From NCBI GenBank assembly GCA_019914995.1, contig CM034138.1, positions 2,542,001-2,606,000 on the forward strand: a DNA stretch of 64,000 nt, written 5' to 3'. The DNA comes from Acanthochlamys bracteata (Eukaryota > Streptophyta > Magnoliopsida > Pandanales > Velloziaceae). Numbering within the stretch: the stretch's first letter is position 1; each line of letters opens with the position of its first letter. The position numbers and the translations under genes are program-made. The notes under the pieces are model-generated. The model was not told the DNA's origin and made no database searches. It was given only the letters and a program-made list of their open reading frames with translations. Below, one piece after another: positions 51,125 through 63,731 of the stretch.

Positions 51125-54100
51125 ATGCAACGGTCGATGGCGTCCGGCAACAGTGATGGTGCCAGCGTCGAAGGTGGAAGAATACTTCAATTCGCGCCGA
51201 TGCAGAGCTCGGTCGACGAGGGATTCTGGCACCGGCTCTCCTCGCTCAAGCTCGACACCATGGGCCTTGATCAGTCTCCAATTCCGATCACAGGTCCGAT
51301 TTGCTTCCCTTATGCATCACTGTTGTCTGTAACATAAAGCACTAGTTTTGCTTATATGTATTAGAAATTGTCTAGTTTTGTTGTGGTTTTGGTTTATGAT
51401 TGCTGTTGGCGATGAAATCTTAGATAAGTAGATGTGTTTCGATATGATTAGTTTACATTTCATTGTGCTAAGATAATATCCAGGTAATATGTTTTGATTG
51501 TCAATACTTTCACTCTGTTAGACGTACTTTTTTTTGCATAAACTAAAATTCCAGGTCGACTTTGTAACTAGAAAAGTAGTTCTATGTTTGTAATTGATTC
51601 AGGCAAATTTTCCTATATCAGAAGTGGTCAATGGAGGATGTGCCATATGCCTGCTCGCTGTGTTTGATAAAAGTGTTGTGTTTTGAATTCTGTTCAATGA
51701 GGAGGGGTTGCAATGCCTGAAGTTCCATTTTTGTTCCTTAAGAAGGTAGTTCATTAGGAGTTCTTGACATCTTCTTCAATGTATGACTTTCAAAGAAACT
51801 TACTTGGCAGGATACTCTGGCCCGTGCTCTCATCCTCGTGTGTCTAATTATCTAACACTTGTTGCGGAATCATTGGAGAATGCTCTCAGTGGCCAGCATG
51901 CAAAACATGAGAAAAGTCGTGGTAACAGAAACAGATGCCCAGTTCCAGGCATCCTTTATAATACAAATACATTGGAGAACTTTCATGCTCTAGACAGAGA
52001 CAGTCTACTGAAGACGGAAGCCAAAAAGGTGCTTTGTGGTGAATCCTTCTCTCTCTTTCTCTTTTCCTTCATGTTGCACCTCATCTTCAGATTGCTTTAC
52101 ATGATTGCATTTCATGCAATAATGTTTTTTTTTTTTGCGCCATGAGCTAAGTATGGAATATGAGTCTACTGTTTTGTAAGAAATTCTCATTACAGTTGGC
52201 CTTGCAATGGTTTACTGATGAACAGATTTTGGAGGACATATTGTCTGCCAAGTCAGTGGAAGACTGTTCAGTTCTGTCAAGGTTCCTTTTGATATCTTTT
52301 GCTGATCTCAAAAAGTGGAGATTCCGATACTGGTTTGCTTTTCCTGCTCTTGTGCTGGACCCTCCCGCAACCTTAATCAGTCTACAACCAGCTGCACAAG
52401 TGCTTAACATAGAAGAGGTACTTTTGCACGAACTTAAAACACTTTTGTCCATATATAGTTACATGTCCATGAAGTACTCTGTATCAAAACTTTGTATCTA
52501 GGCAGAATCCTTGTCGGCAGCATGTAATCAATGGAGGAACTCACCCATGACAGCTGGTTAGTATTTGTTATAGTTGTTAAATTTAGAAAGAACCTCGTTT
52601 GCAGAGCTCTCCCCTCATTACTTAACGTTGACCTACTTAAACAGATACCCCATTTTTCTTGGTCAGTATCTGTTCTGATTCAAAAGCCACCCTTAGGCCA
52701 TTTAAAGACTGGGAAGACTGTCAAGGAGATGGGAAGAAGGTATGATGCTTGTTTTTCCTTGTTCTGGTTAATCTTTAGAGGTGTGGGTAATTTCACCCGA
52801 TTAACATCTCCACCTATGAACTGATTTGATATTTTCCATTCATGAAATTTAGTCAGATTCTTCACTTTTTTTTACTAAACTATACTTGCTGATCATCACA
52901 CATTGCTCTGTTGCAGTTGCTATATGGTTTCTATGATCCATGCCATCTTTCAAGCCATCCTGGTTGGCCACTTCGGAATTTGCTTGCATTTACCAGTTTG
53001 AGGTGGAATATAGAGAACGTCCAATTCTTTTGTTATAGGGAGAAACATGGCTTGGCTGATTTAGGATCGTCGCTTATTGGTGAAGCTGTAGTTTTCCCTC
53101 CACAAGGTACAGCAGCATAGCATGGCTAGTGGATTTTTGTAGTAGGTTTTTTTACCTCCAAATAATATTTGATGAATTCTGACTTATTGACTGGACATTT
53201 GCAGGTTGGAGAGAACCTCATTTCATACCAAAAGCTGTAGGATGGGAATTATACAAAGGTAAAAATGCATCAAGATGTGTCAGTCTTGCTGACTCCATGG
53301 ATCCAGAGAGGTGAGTTTGTCCACCCTTCTCATTTACTAATATACTGAAGCAAATAAGCCAGACAAAGATAAAAGAATATTGATGAATTGATAAAAAATA
53401 CAGGCTTGCTATTTCTGCTGCTGATCTGAATCTAAAGCTCATGCGATGGCGCACATTACCATCCTTAGACCTCAATATCTTGTCTTCTCTCAAGTGCCTC
53501 CTTCTGGGTGCTGGTACCCTTGGGTGTGAGGTTGCTCGTGTTTTGTTGGTAAGCACTCAGATTTGCTATCATTTTAAGAAAAAGAAAAGGTTACAATTTT
53601 TTTTTTGGGCTCTTCCATTGATCTCGGCTCCTTGCTTAGGGTTGGGGTGTCCGCAAGATAACATTGCTAGACAGTGGTAGGGTATCCATGTCAAATCCTG
53701 TAAGGCAATCTCTGTATACTTTTGAGGATTGCCTAAATGGTGGTGAACTGAAAGCAATTGCAGCAGCACGTTGTCTAAAGCGTATTTTTCCTGCTGTCGT
53801 AAGTTCCCAGACCTGTTCTTTCCTGCTAGGTAAGCCACACAGGTTATAACGGTCTGCTTCTTTCACAGGAAGCAGAAGGGATTCCATTAGCTATACCGAT
53901 GCCTGGACATCCAATACCTGCTCAAGAAACAGCTAATGTTCTTGAAGACTGCAAACATATTGAAAGTCTAATCGCTTCGCATGATGTGATATTCTTGTTG
54001 ACAGACACGAGGGAGAGCAGATGGCTTCCAACTCTCCTTTGTGCAAAAGAAGACAAGGTGCAGTTATTCGTGGCTCATGGAACTGATAATGTGTCCTTTC

Positions 54101-56245
54101 TATTCTGTATTTCATTGTTGATTAAGGTCTGTATATTTGCAGATAGCTATAACTGCAGCTTTAGGATTTGACAGTTACCTTGTTATGCGGCATGGAGCTG
54201 GTCCAATGATCTCACTTTCTGAGGAAACTCACGTCTCTAGTTGTGAAGGTCAAAACAAGAATGATATACTTAGTAAGATGGACAAGTTGTCTATAGCAGG
54301 AGATAGTGATGGGAGACGGCGATTAGGCTGCTACTTCTGCAATGATGTTGTTGCGCCTATGGATGTAAGTCTAGACATCTGAGAATAGAAATGCATTTAC
54401 GTGTTTGGAGTTTATTTCCTACTATCTTATGTGACGAAAATAATTTTATTTTGTACAGTCAATTTCTAATCGCACATTGGACCAACAGTGCACAGTTACA
54501 CGGCCTGGACTTGCACCTATTGCTTCTTCTTGGACTGTTGAGATGCTTGTTGGACTTTTACATCATCCAGATGGGTAAGTACTATATGCATTTAGAAAAA
54601 GAGCCATAACTATTTGGTGAGAACTTTATGTATTTCTTCTGCAGACGGAGGACCTATTTGCTAAATTATTTAATGAAAGACAGATATAACCGACTTGATG
54701 GATGTTGATGTAAATAAGAATGTTAATTATATTAGAAAAATTCAACCATCAGAAGTTAAGGAATGTCTGAAAAGATAAAAATAAGAAAAAAACTATCGGT
54801 CCAGATGGAATCCAAATTGAAGTTTGGAGGTATTTAGGTCAAGTTGGCCTTACTTGGTTAACAAAATTGTTTAATATTACTTTAAAGAAAGGAAGGATGC
54901 CAGATGAAAGAAGAAAAATGCTTTCGTGCTTATTTATAAATATAAGGAGATGTTCAAGATTGTACATATTATAGGAAAATTAAGCTCATGAGCCATACAA
55001 TAAAATTGTGGGAAAGAGTTATTGAGCATACATTAAGAAGTAGTTCAAAAGTTTCAGATAATCAGTTTGATTTTATACCAGATATAACTGCTATAAAAGC
55101 GATTTATCTACTTAGGAGATTTATGAAAGAATATAGAGAGAAGAAACTAGATCTATATATGATTTTTTATAGATTTAGAAAAAACTTATGATAAAATGTA
55201 TAGAGAAATGCTATGGTAGATGTTAGAAAGAAAAGGTATACTTAATACATATATAAAAATCATAAAGATATGTACGATGTTCGAGAATATATGAGAAGTA
55301 CCTGTCGCACCGATTGAGAACAAGTTAAGAGAAGGTAGGCTTAGGTGGTTAGCGCATGTCTTATGTAGCCTTAAAGATGTTGCAGTGTTTAAGAGTTATA
55401 CGATTCCATTTGAACACTTCAAGAAAAAAATAGATAAACCAAAATTAACTTGACCTAAGGTGGTGGCGAAAGATTTAGAAGAATTAGGTATTTCGCTGGA
55501 TCTGGTTTATAATCGAACTGAATAGAGTAAACAAATTCATGTAGCTGACTCCACACAAGTTGGATAAAGGCTTATTTTGTTGTTGTTGTTAGAATTATGA
55601 TATCACTTAGTTGCTTACATTATTGTCTTCTTGTTTCATTGGGTTTGTGTAACTAACTCAGGGTTGTTTCTTGTTTGTATATATATATTTTTTTTGTGGA
55701 ACTGTGAAACATTTGAGAAACATGTGCCAAAAGACCTTCATTGGAACTGTTTTTGCAGGATACACGCTCAAGCCGAGATAGCCAGCCCTGCTACTAGTAA
55801 CAGTGACCATCCATTTGGAATATTGCCCCACCAGATCCGAGGATCTGTTTCACTTTGCACTCAGCTTACACTAGTGGGATATTCCTCTAATAGCTGTACT
55901 GCCTGCAGTGATGCTGTAAGTCTAACTGCACCTTCTTGTTATCTAGAACAATAACCATAACCATTTCATTGCTTGTTGTTTACAGAAGGCACATCAATCA
56001 TATGATGAAAGACTCGTGTTCAAATGGGTTTGCCTAAATATCTTAGAAGATTGTGAAACTTACACATGAAGCTTTTACAGGTGGTGTCAGAGTATAGAAA
56101 AAGAGGGCACGAGTTCCTCTTGGAAGTTATCAACCACCCAACTTATCTGGAAGACATAACTGGGCTAACTGAACTCATGAAGTCAGCGAGCTCTTTTGAA
56201 GTGGACTGGGATAATGAAGCTGATGATTATGATGCAGACGTCTGA
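51125..56245 (+). CDS. ATG7: Autophagy E1-like enzyme ATG7
   Basis: Fourteen exons: 51125-51293, 51811-52028, 52226-52417, 52502-52556, 52645-52739, 52917-53106, 53205-53310, 53404-53548, 53640-53798, 53869-54057, 54143-54364, 54459-54574, 55759-55915 and 56081-56245. They give 725 aa with every junction in phase. The N-terminal domain, which recruits ATG3/ATG10, has [20 protein letters not shown] and [18 protein letters not shown]. The adenylation domain has the ATP loop GAGTLGC at 377-383 and [10 protein letters not shown]. The catalytic cysteine is Cys591 in [11 protein letters not shown]. It ends in an acidic tail. ATG7 activates ATG8 and ATG12 for conjugation during autophagosome formation in the cytosol. 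The length is near that of other plant ATG7s and no lesion is visible. Met5 is an alternative start. Intron 12 holds a dead LINE. Confidence 0.95.
54645..55595 (+). mobile_element. Degenerate LINE (non-LTR retrotransposon) in ATG7 intron 12
   Basis: The plus strand carries reverse-transcriptase relics in the usual order: [60 protein letters not shown], then directly the 3'-terminal region LRWLAHV and IHVADSTQ, ending in a TTG-rich tail (55578-55591). Many stops and frameshifts are present. The catalytic YxDD part is lost in an internal deletion near 55290-55310. It lies in sense orientation relative to ATG7 and enlarges the intron to 1184 bp. Confidence 0.85.
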
Positions 56246-57199
56246 TTCTTTCCTCTATCAAAGGAACATTATGCAAGTTGTATATAACTTATTATCAGCA
56301 GTGTCCCAGTTTCGGGACTTAGTATAGCAATTCAACCATGTAGAGTGTGGTTCTCAAGTTAAGTCATGGTACTATCAGAATTACTGTTATTTGATATGCA
56401 TGTTATCTGCAAATGTAACATTATGTACAGATAATTGTACATATGAAGGGACAAGTCCTACCTTTGTTCTTGTGATTCAAATTTCTCTTCAGTTGCTTGA
56501 GCACAATATTCCTGATTATTGGAGTGTCCTGAACTGGTGTAACTGTAAAAATTTTGTCAAACACAAACTTGATCTTATAAGTTCCAGAGAAATAATTGCA
56601 AGCAAATATTTCATTGTTGTCATAATATTGTTAGTTGATTATGGATTTATGATGTTATCTATGATATAGCTCTCCTCCTGAAGACCTGGTTAGAAAGGAC
56701 ATAAGCTGAACGACATCAATCCCATAAAAAATTTCTGATATCCAAATCATCTGACTTTTCCAACTTGTCTTATATGAGTCCGCAGTTAATCATATAGTAG
56801 GACCTTGTGAACAGCTTATTACAGAAACGAATCCACAATATGCTGAATGCAAAACAAATAAGCTTCTCCTTTAGCTAGCCTCTCTTTTATGAAGATTTCG
56901 TAAATGCATTGTACAGGAAGCATCATCAAATGAATCCTTTCACAATATGGTGAAGATGTATCAACTTTATCAAAGGGTGAGAGTCTCCAGCTAGCTTAAA
57001 TAGCTGCACCTGAAGAAATATATCTTATGAACAGCAAATTTTAAGTTAACCCAACACCCCAAAGAAATGGACTCGGAGGCAGCAAATTTTTTGAGAAGAC
57101 TCAATCATCGGATGTCCTCTCTAGAATGTTGAATGTTTCTCTTCTCAAAACATTCTCTGTAGCAACTTGTCACTCTTGTCCTTCAACGATTGAATTCGA
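56246..57199. other. Convergent 3' region between ATG7 and the NUMOD3 gene
   Basis: This should hold both 3' UTRs. I see no further gene. The frame at 56391-56669 is in the ATG7 3' flank and lacks family features. Confidence 0.5.
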
Positions 57200-59178
57200 T
57201 CAACCAGTGAAGTTTCTTACTGCAGTTTCTCCTTCTTGATTTGTTCGATATCCGATTTTGCAGTACGCATTTGTTGCAATGTCCCAGCTACGCCTTTCGA
57301 TATTAGCAGGACGTTTCATTTGCTTCGTTTTTTGGTGGAACTGTGAGAACAAAAATAAAAGACCAAAATAAGTAAAATGCATAACTCTATCATGACTAAC
57401 CAAAACAATAAAGATGCAATGAGCGTTGAAGTTTGAGGATAAATCCTAAAAATTTATGTTGGTGGAGGGGAAACATGCTCATTGAGTAAGAGGAAAATGA
57501 ACATCATGTGACAACTCTTTTCTAAAGTATGGAGAAATGTGAATTAGCTGAATTATAACTAATTCTATGCATGCTATATTGTTGAGTGCATAAAAATATC
57601 CACGACATCACCTTCGTGAGGTTCGCCTTCAATTTTAGACTTTTAGAGCTAGCTGTCACATTCTTGGTTAATGCTGATGACTTCAGCTCAGTTGATTTTT
57701 TTCTTTTCGCCCTTGCTTTTTTTTGGGTGCACTTTTGCTCTTCAGCAAGCTTCTTCCTGATTTCTGCTCTCAACTTTGCAGCTCTTTCTGCTCTCAACCT
57801 ACAGATTACTCTGGCTCTTGCCATTTCTGCTCTATGTTCAAGTCGCTTCGACTCCATATCTGCCTTTATATTGTCATAGCTATCCCAGTCCATTTCCTGT
57901 TGGTCATGCCCACCTGCTTTTGCTGCTTCTGCAATACCTTTTGCCCAGATTGCATAGAATCTCTGTTCTGACCTTTTGTTCTTCAAGCGTTCATCCCAAA
58001 TCTTTTTCAGTGCAGTGCTTATCCTCGATCTGCTCTGGTCGCTGAAAGTTAATTAAAAAGATTAAACTTGTGCAATTAGATAACCATTGAGTTACGGAAA
58101 ACCAATTCTATAGCTTGCACAGTATGGAAGAGTTGGAAGGGATAACAACATCGTTGTTATTACTTCTACATTTTGATATACCTGTGAGAACGAGGATGCT
58201 TAGACATCTTTTGTCTAACCTGTCCAAGAAAACTATGTATTAACAAAAACTATTACAATAGATTAAAGTTCAAGGCATTTTTAGCTAGAGTAAAAACACA
58301 TATGAGATATCAGCATAAATTAGATTCTTACATGACATCACCTTGGGATCACTCAAGGCCTCTATGGTTTTCTGCTTGATCCGCTCCCTTGTCGCTACAA
58401 AATTGAGAATAATATAAGAAGGATATAACAAAATCACACTCAACAACAGGCTCAATACCTTTATTGTGTTTTCTTCCTCTATTCCAAGGGATTCTGCCTC
58501 TATTTGCTGCTCCAATTTTACGTCTTCTTTCGAGTTCTTTGTTGGATTTATCTGCTAAGCCATTGGCACTAGTAGGTGATTTAATAGCTTCTTTGTGCAT
58601 TTTTTGTAAATTATGTGGGTCTGGACTTCTGTTTGTAACAATTTGGCCACTACTCCTCTCTGTCAATGTCACCAAGCTCCTATTCAAGTGGCATTTTTCA
58701 GATGTCCCATTATCCTCTAAAACAATCAATGAGCTTCCAGTATGATCTTTCAAGGTGGCACAAGAGAAGGTCATTCCACGGGACTCACACTTCAGATGAA
58801 ACATCCAGACATGCTCCTGCATTTTGACCCTTCTAAACTGTATTCCACCATTTCGAAAAATATAACCAAATTGCTGGCAAATTTCAGGACCATGGTTTGA
58901 GAACGAAAACTGAAACGGTGTCCTGGCATAGATATCCATATACCTAAGTCGGGTTTGGATCAAATCCTGAAAAGACAACCATGTTTTTCCAAAATTTATT
59001 CTTTTTTTAACTATATTGCTCATTCTTCACAAGTGATTCTATATAGATAAAATCTTTTGTGTGCAACGAAAAATTATAACTACATGGACTCACTAGTAGG
59101 TGCAGTAAATAAAAATATCCACAATTTCCAACTTAATATTTTTACCTTAATCTTGTTGCAAGTAGACAAACCTTCCAT
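57200..59178 (-). CDS. NUMOD3 (nuclease-associated motif) plant protein of unknown function
   Basis: Proposed exons, from 5': 59178-59146, 58966-58459, 58394-58342, 58219-58182, 58041-57612 and 57340-57200, giving 400 aa. The central part has the NUMOD3-type pattern RRKIGAANRGRIPWNRGRKHNKAT...ERIKQKTIEALSDP near residues 155-200, followed by a second, weaker KMSKHPRSH...RISTALKKIWDERL unit. The C-terminal third is a Lys/Glu/Arg-rich probable coiled coil (RLRAERAAKLRAEIRKKLAEEQ). NUMOD3 motifs are DNA-binding helices best known from homing endonucleases; plant nuclear genes carry them without a nuclease domain, and I see none here. The first exon is only 11 codons and is less certain. The last exon is doubtful: in another frame it reads QQMRTAKSDIEQIKKEKLQ, which looks more protein-like. 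Confidence 0.7.
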
Positions 59179-60198
59179 ACCAAATCGCCAGCAAGGAGCC
59201 AACCCATTCAGACATTGGCCATGGAAGCCCTGAAACTACTATGAAAATAATTACATTAGAGGATTGTTCAAGCAGTTCTTGCTAACTAACTACAAAACCT
59301 AATGGAAACTAAGAACAAATTCAGCTTCAAAAGAAAATCAGATTGAGAAAAGAAGAGAGAGTAAAGAATCTCACAGATTTAGAAGCGAATTGGAGGTACC
59401 ACTGGCGTTATCTCCTGGTGCTGTTCGCTCACTCACTGACCCTTCGTTGTTTCGTTTACTGGGCTATCTTATATGGGCCCAGTGGCCCAAACGCGTGAAA
59501 GTTTTCTTTTTAAAGGCTTGTGTGTGAAATGATTGATCCAGTTTCAAAATTTTCATCCATCGCACCATTTCTTCTATAAGTTCTACTACAACTTCTGAAA
59601 ATCATCAATCTGATTAAGGGCACGTTTGGCTGTGATCTTTAAGTGCTTAGTTTCATCTCCATTTTAGCTTTTTTTTTTTTCAAAAGTTCTTTTACAGTTC
59701 TATAGAATTTTTTTATAAGAAAATAAAACATATAAACAAATTGATCAGTTCTAATGTATAATTTTATTATTTTTTTAAACTAAAAATAGAGAAGCTCGTT
59801 TTCAAAAATTTTATTAAAAATTCTTCTTCGAAAATAACACTTTGTTTTAAGCAATCCTAAATTACCCTTAAAGCTTGATATCACAATTTGACTTGATCCA
59901 ATTCTTTCTTTTCTTACTTCTGAGGAGTGTAATTTAGTAAATGTTGCATCTGCACTCCAATTTAAATACAGTGAGGATACAATGTATACAAATAAAGACC
60001 TACTCTTCTATTGATCATCCTCATCAAGGGAAACACAGTGTAAGTGTGTAACATATCCTGCCGCAGCATAGTGCTGAGAAGAATTAATTCAACAGTGATT
60101 TGGTGCGACAAGTTTGCTGATTTAGTCTATAACACAAAATGTACAGCTAAAATATTGGACTGCAATATGGACAAACCTAAGTGCTTGCACAAGCATCA
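59179..60198. other. Promoter of NUMOD3 gene and NECAP 3' flank
   Basis: Around 59470-59500 there are adjacent TGGGCC and GGCCCA boxes (site II type), common in plant housekeeping promoters. The AT-rich segment at 59640-59840 resembles the short AT-rich elements. No gene is seen. Confidence 0.45.
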
Positions 60199-63100
60199 TT
60201 AGGCTGCCTGGAAATCTCCGAAGTCATCATCAACTGCATCTTGATCGCTACATTCTGTTGCACTAGCGGCAGTTGTTTCTTTAGCGGAACCACAGTTGGC
60301 TTCAGCATCCGAGATCTGAGCTTTGGATTGATATGTTTGGAACGGAGATTTTTTAACAGGATCGACAGGGGAGAGAGGTGCAGGTGGAGGTGGTGGCAGT
60401 TTGAGGCACAATGGAGCTTCTTTCTTTGTCTTCTCTTCCAATGATAAATTGCTTATGCTTTGCACTGCAGATGCCGGCTTGGTGCTCTGACCCCCTTTCT
60501 GAGATAAAAAGTGTAGATTTTCATCTTTAAAATGGGGTTGAAGTCCAAGTTGAAACTATTGAGCAAACTAAAACTATCTTTTTCTTATTTATAATCACAA
60601 AGATTGATGTTCCAAAACATTAAAAAAAAAAAATCAATGCATTTAACGATTTCATTATAACAAAGATTAAAGAAGCATTTTATGTGGTCATAACCATAAA
60701 TACATATGGCACATGATCCAGACTGTGAAATTTGCTGACAGAATTCAAAAGCCTGGAAGGAAGCTTACATTACTAATGTTGAGAACCAGAGTCTGTCCTT
60801 CCTGAAGACTATAATCGACTGACGATGTTGTCTGGTAGTGCTGCTCCATCTCTTCAGCAGTCTTCTTTTTATTTAGATATCTTTTGGGATGTAAAGAAGT
60901 TCAAATTTATCATCTATGCTGCTTAATGATATAAACAGTATTTACTAACTTGTAAAACGCAACTCAGGTAAAGAGAAATGTATTGTCAAATGGCCATGTA
61001 AATCATATAGCAAAAGTTTGGGAAGGATACTTCATATGGTCATGAAGCGCAGCTTGGAAGTCATAAGCTTGTGTTCTATCCCCAAAGCCTATACCAATAA
61101 AAGCATGACGAAAGCGACCACCTACATGCAACATAAAAATGTAGCATAGCATCACTCAAGTCGAAAGAAGTTTCACTGAAGCCTGCTTAAAATGCAACAC
61201 GACCTGGGAGCAAAATAACTCTTATCGACTTTTGTGTCTCATGATAACCACAACCACAACATACAGGCCAACTAAGCCTTATCCCACTATGGGATCAGCT
61301 ATTTGGATCCTTTCACACCATTGCATATAACCAAATTGAAGGACAAGTGCTATAAGTAAAGTGTAAGTTATCAGTTGGTATGTTCAGCATACTCATACAA
61401 GCCAAAAATTACAAAGATAGCAAGTTTTAACTATATACAATGACTTCAGTAAATTTAGGACTCAATAGGCCAACGTATTTGATGTTGATATATTACCCAC
61501 CCTCTTGAACAATTATCCCAACTCCAAACTTCAAGGATCAATTGATTGCTCCTCTAACACAGCCAAGTTAAAGCTGGCATTTTAAGGAGAAACCATTTCC
61601 AGCAAATGAAGAAACAAAAAGCCTAGAAAATTCAAGTATGGACTTTGAGCCCAGTAAAGTAGCTGTCACATTTGCCAGTACAATTCAAATATATAAGGAA
61701 TTCAATGCCAATCACGAAATTCCAAAAGCTTACCGATGTTTTCTTCAATACGAAGCACAAAATATCTGGAGAACAAAAAGCAGTAGCCGTTATAACTATG
61801 GCACATTCTACTGAGAAAAAAGTTAATGTAGTTTCTACAGTCAAAGCAACAGAACCAGATGAAAGAGGAAAACTATAGAAAGCATCCTCTTGACGGAAGG
61901 GTCATGCTAAGAATTCCCACAATAATAAAGAATCCAGAGATGTCAGACTGACCTGCTACTATCAATAACAGGCTCCACAGGGTGTGGCTCGCCATCCCTC
62001 ATAAAGGCTCTAGCATACAATTCACCTGATTTTGGAGTAACATATGATCTATGGAGTTGAAAGAGCACACATTATATTATAGAAGGATGCTTGATGACAT
62101 AACAGTTTGCGTCTACTCCATCAACACATAAGATCCAGCATTGGATGCAAACACACGCACAGGTGTCTTGCATTGTGAAAAAGGAAAATGATTGGATAGA
62201 ATGAAATATAGCTTTGTATCTAGCATCATTCACCGTGTAGTTAGAAGATGTCAATACCTGTGGTTTTATCTTCCAACCGGATTATACACTCCTCTCCTTT
62301 GCTAATAACTTTCAGTGCTCCCTCCCATACCCATTTGTTAACATTCCATTCATCAGCACTATGATGCAATACATTATGCAAAATCCATCACTATTTCAGA
62401 ATCATAATGCACACTTTATCAAGTTGGAATTGGTTATAGTTTCTAGGCGAGGGAATCCTAAATAACCAAATTCATAAACATTTCGTTTGAGAAGAAATTG
62501 AAGAACATCACATGTCAACAGATTTGAGCTGTCTGCGCATGCAAAAAGATAATACCCCCAAAGACACAACAAATGAAATCCGAACTTTTGATGTCTATCT
62601 GATAGCTATCTGTACTATAAAAGTAGTTTAGTAGCTTGCATGCGTACTATGCAGTTAGATCGTCTTTCTACTCTGCGGTTGAAGTACGAAACTAGAGTAC
62701 TCTATTCCAAAACTGGGAAACAGCTTAAATATAAAAGCAACTGGAGTCGCCCTATGTAGATGGCAAGCTGACTGCTGACAAAAATGCTGCCTCATCTCCC
62801 CAATCTGTAACTTAATTTACAACAACCAACACCCAAAACATTATAAATGATCACATTCAGTCACAACATACAAACCTAACCAATTTACCCTCTGCATCAA
62901 CCTTATCAACACCCTAATCAACCAAGTTTACTATCAATAAACACCAAGCTAAAAGTTCTAATTGCATCACAGGCATCTTAACAATCACCACTAATAATTT
63001 CCAAGCTAGAAAATTTGCACAAATTAATAAGCACAAAAACAACAAGCAACTGAAGTAATAGAGAGTGAAAAAGATGAGAACAACAAACCGGTAAGATGCC

Positions 63101-63306
63101 GCAGTTTTTCTAGGTGGAATCTGCAAAGAACACAAAATGGATTCAACATAATTCACCAAAATCGAACAGAAAATGTCAACAGATCTAAACGATTATATAC
63201 TCACAAGATAAACGTAGCACTCGTTGACGTGAAACAGAACCATCTCCAACGCTTCAGTTTCTTCATTTTCATCGCCCGCGCGATCGTGATTCTCTTGTGT
63301 TTCCAT
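60199..63306 (-). CDS. NECAP-like adaptin-ear-binding coat-associated protein
   Basis: Eight exons, from 5': 63306-63205, 63120-63089, 62358-62258, 62025-61953, 61765-61734, 61121-61031, 60880-60769 and 60498-60199. They give 280 aa, all in phase. The PH-like (PHear) domain fills about residues 17-175, with VLFHVNECYVYL, IPPRKTAASYRADEWNVNKW, IIRLEDKTTGELYARAF and GFGDRTQAYDFQAALHDH. The C-terminal half is disordered, with a PPPPPAPLSP run and an acidic end DDDFGDFQAA. NECAPs bind the AP-2 adaptor complex and regulate clathrin coat assembly in endocytosis. Plant members are mostly annotated as uncharacterised At1g03900-type proteins. Intron 5 holds a LINE 3' fragment. The start follows METQENHD; there is no upstream competitor I favour. 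Confidence 0.93.
61235..61330 (-). mobile_element. LINE 3'-end fragment in NECAP intron 5
   Basis: The plus strand reads CCACAACCACAACATAC, then AAGCCTTATCCCACTATGGG and ATCAGCTATTTGGATCC. This is the reverse complement of the typical plant LINE 3' terminus, and resembles the end of the ATG7 intron LINE (AGTCAGCTACATGAAT when reversed). Confidence 0.6.
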
Positions 63307-63731
63307 TACTGCAATTTTTAACGGTTTCTGAATCAAAAATTTCGATTTCGAAAACCTCGAGAACCAAAAATCAATCAATCAAAAGAAAAGCTTTGGTTTC
63401 GTTTAGCTGTCGTTTTCTTAATTTTCTTCGAAGCAGCAAGTGAAGAAGAAAAACAAACCCCGAATATTCGAAACCAAGAAAAATAATTTCAAACTTTTTT
63501 CCCCCAATTTTTTATTTTATATTTTTAATAAAATTTTTAAATATTTTACATAATTTTAAAAAATTTACTAATACTGAAATATTCTACGTCATTAAATTTT
63601 TTTGTTAATTATTTTTTTAAATAAAAAAATAAACTTTATTTTTCAAAAATTTTTAAAATATTTTTTTTAAAAACTTCTTTCCAATAAAAAATTTCAAAGA
63701 TTCTCTTAATTAATTAACAAGAAGATAGGAG
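63307..63731. other. NECAP promoter/leader and an AT-rich repeat
   Basis: 63307-63490 is the leader and promoter side of NECAP. From about 63495 to 63700 the sequence is an AT-rich element close to that at 853-1045. Confidence 0.5.
63495..63700. repeat. AT-rich short dispersed repeat, copy near window end
   Basis: It shares CCCAATTTTTTATTTTATAT and TTTATTTTTCAAAAAT with 853-1045 in the same order. The outer parts (CTTAATTAATTAA versus CTTAATGAATTAA) also agree. Confidence 0.5.

Noticed and set aside
54988-55191. Small gene within ATG7 intron 12
   Set aside because: The frame is a piece of degenerate LINE reverse transcriptase.
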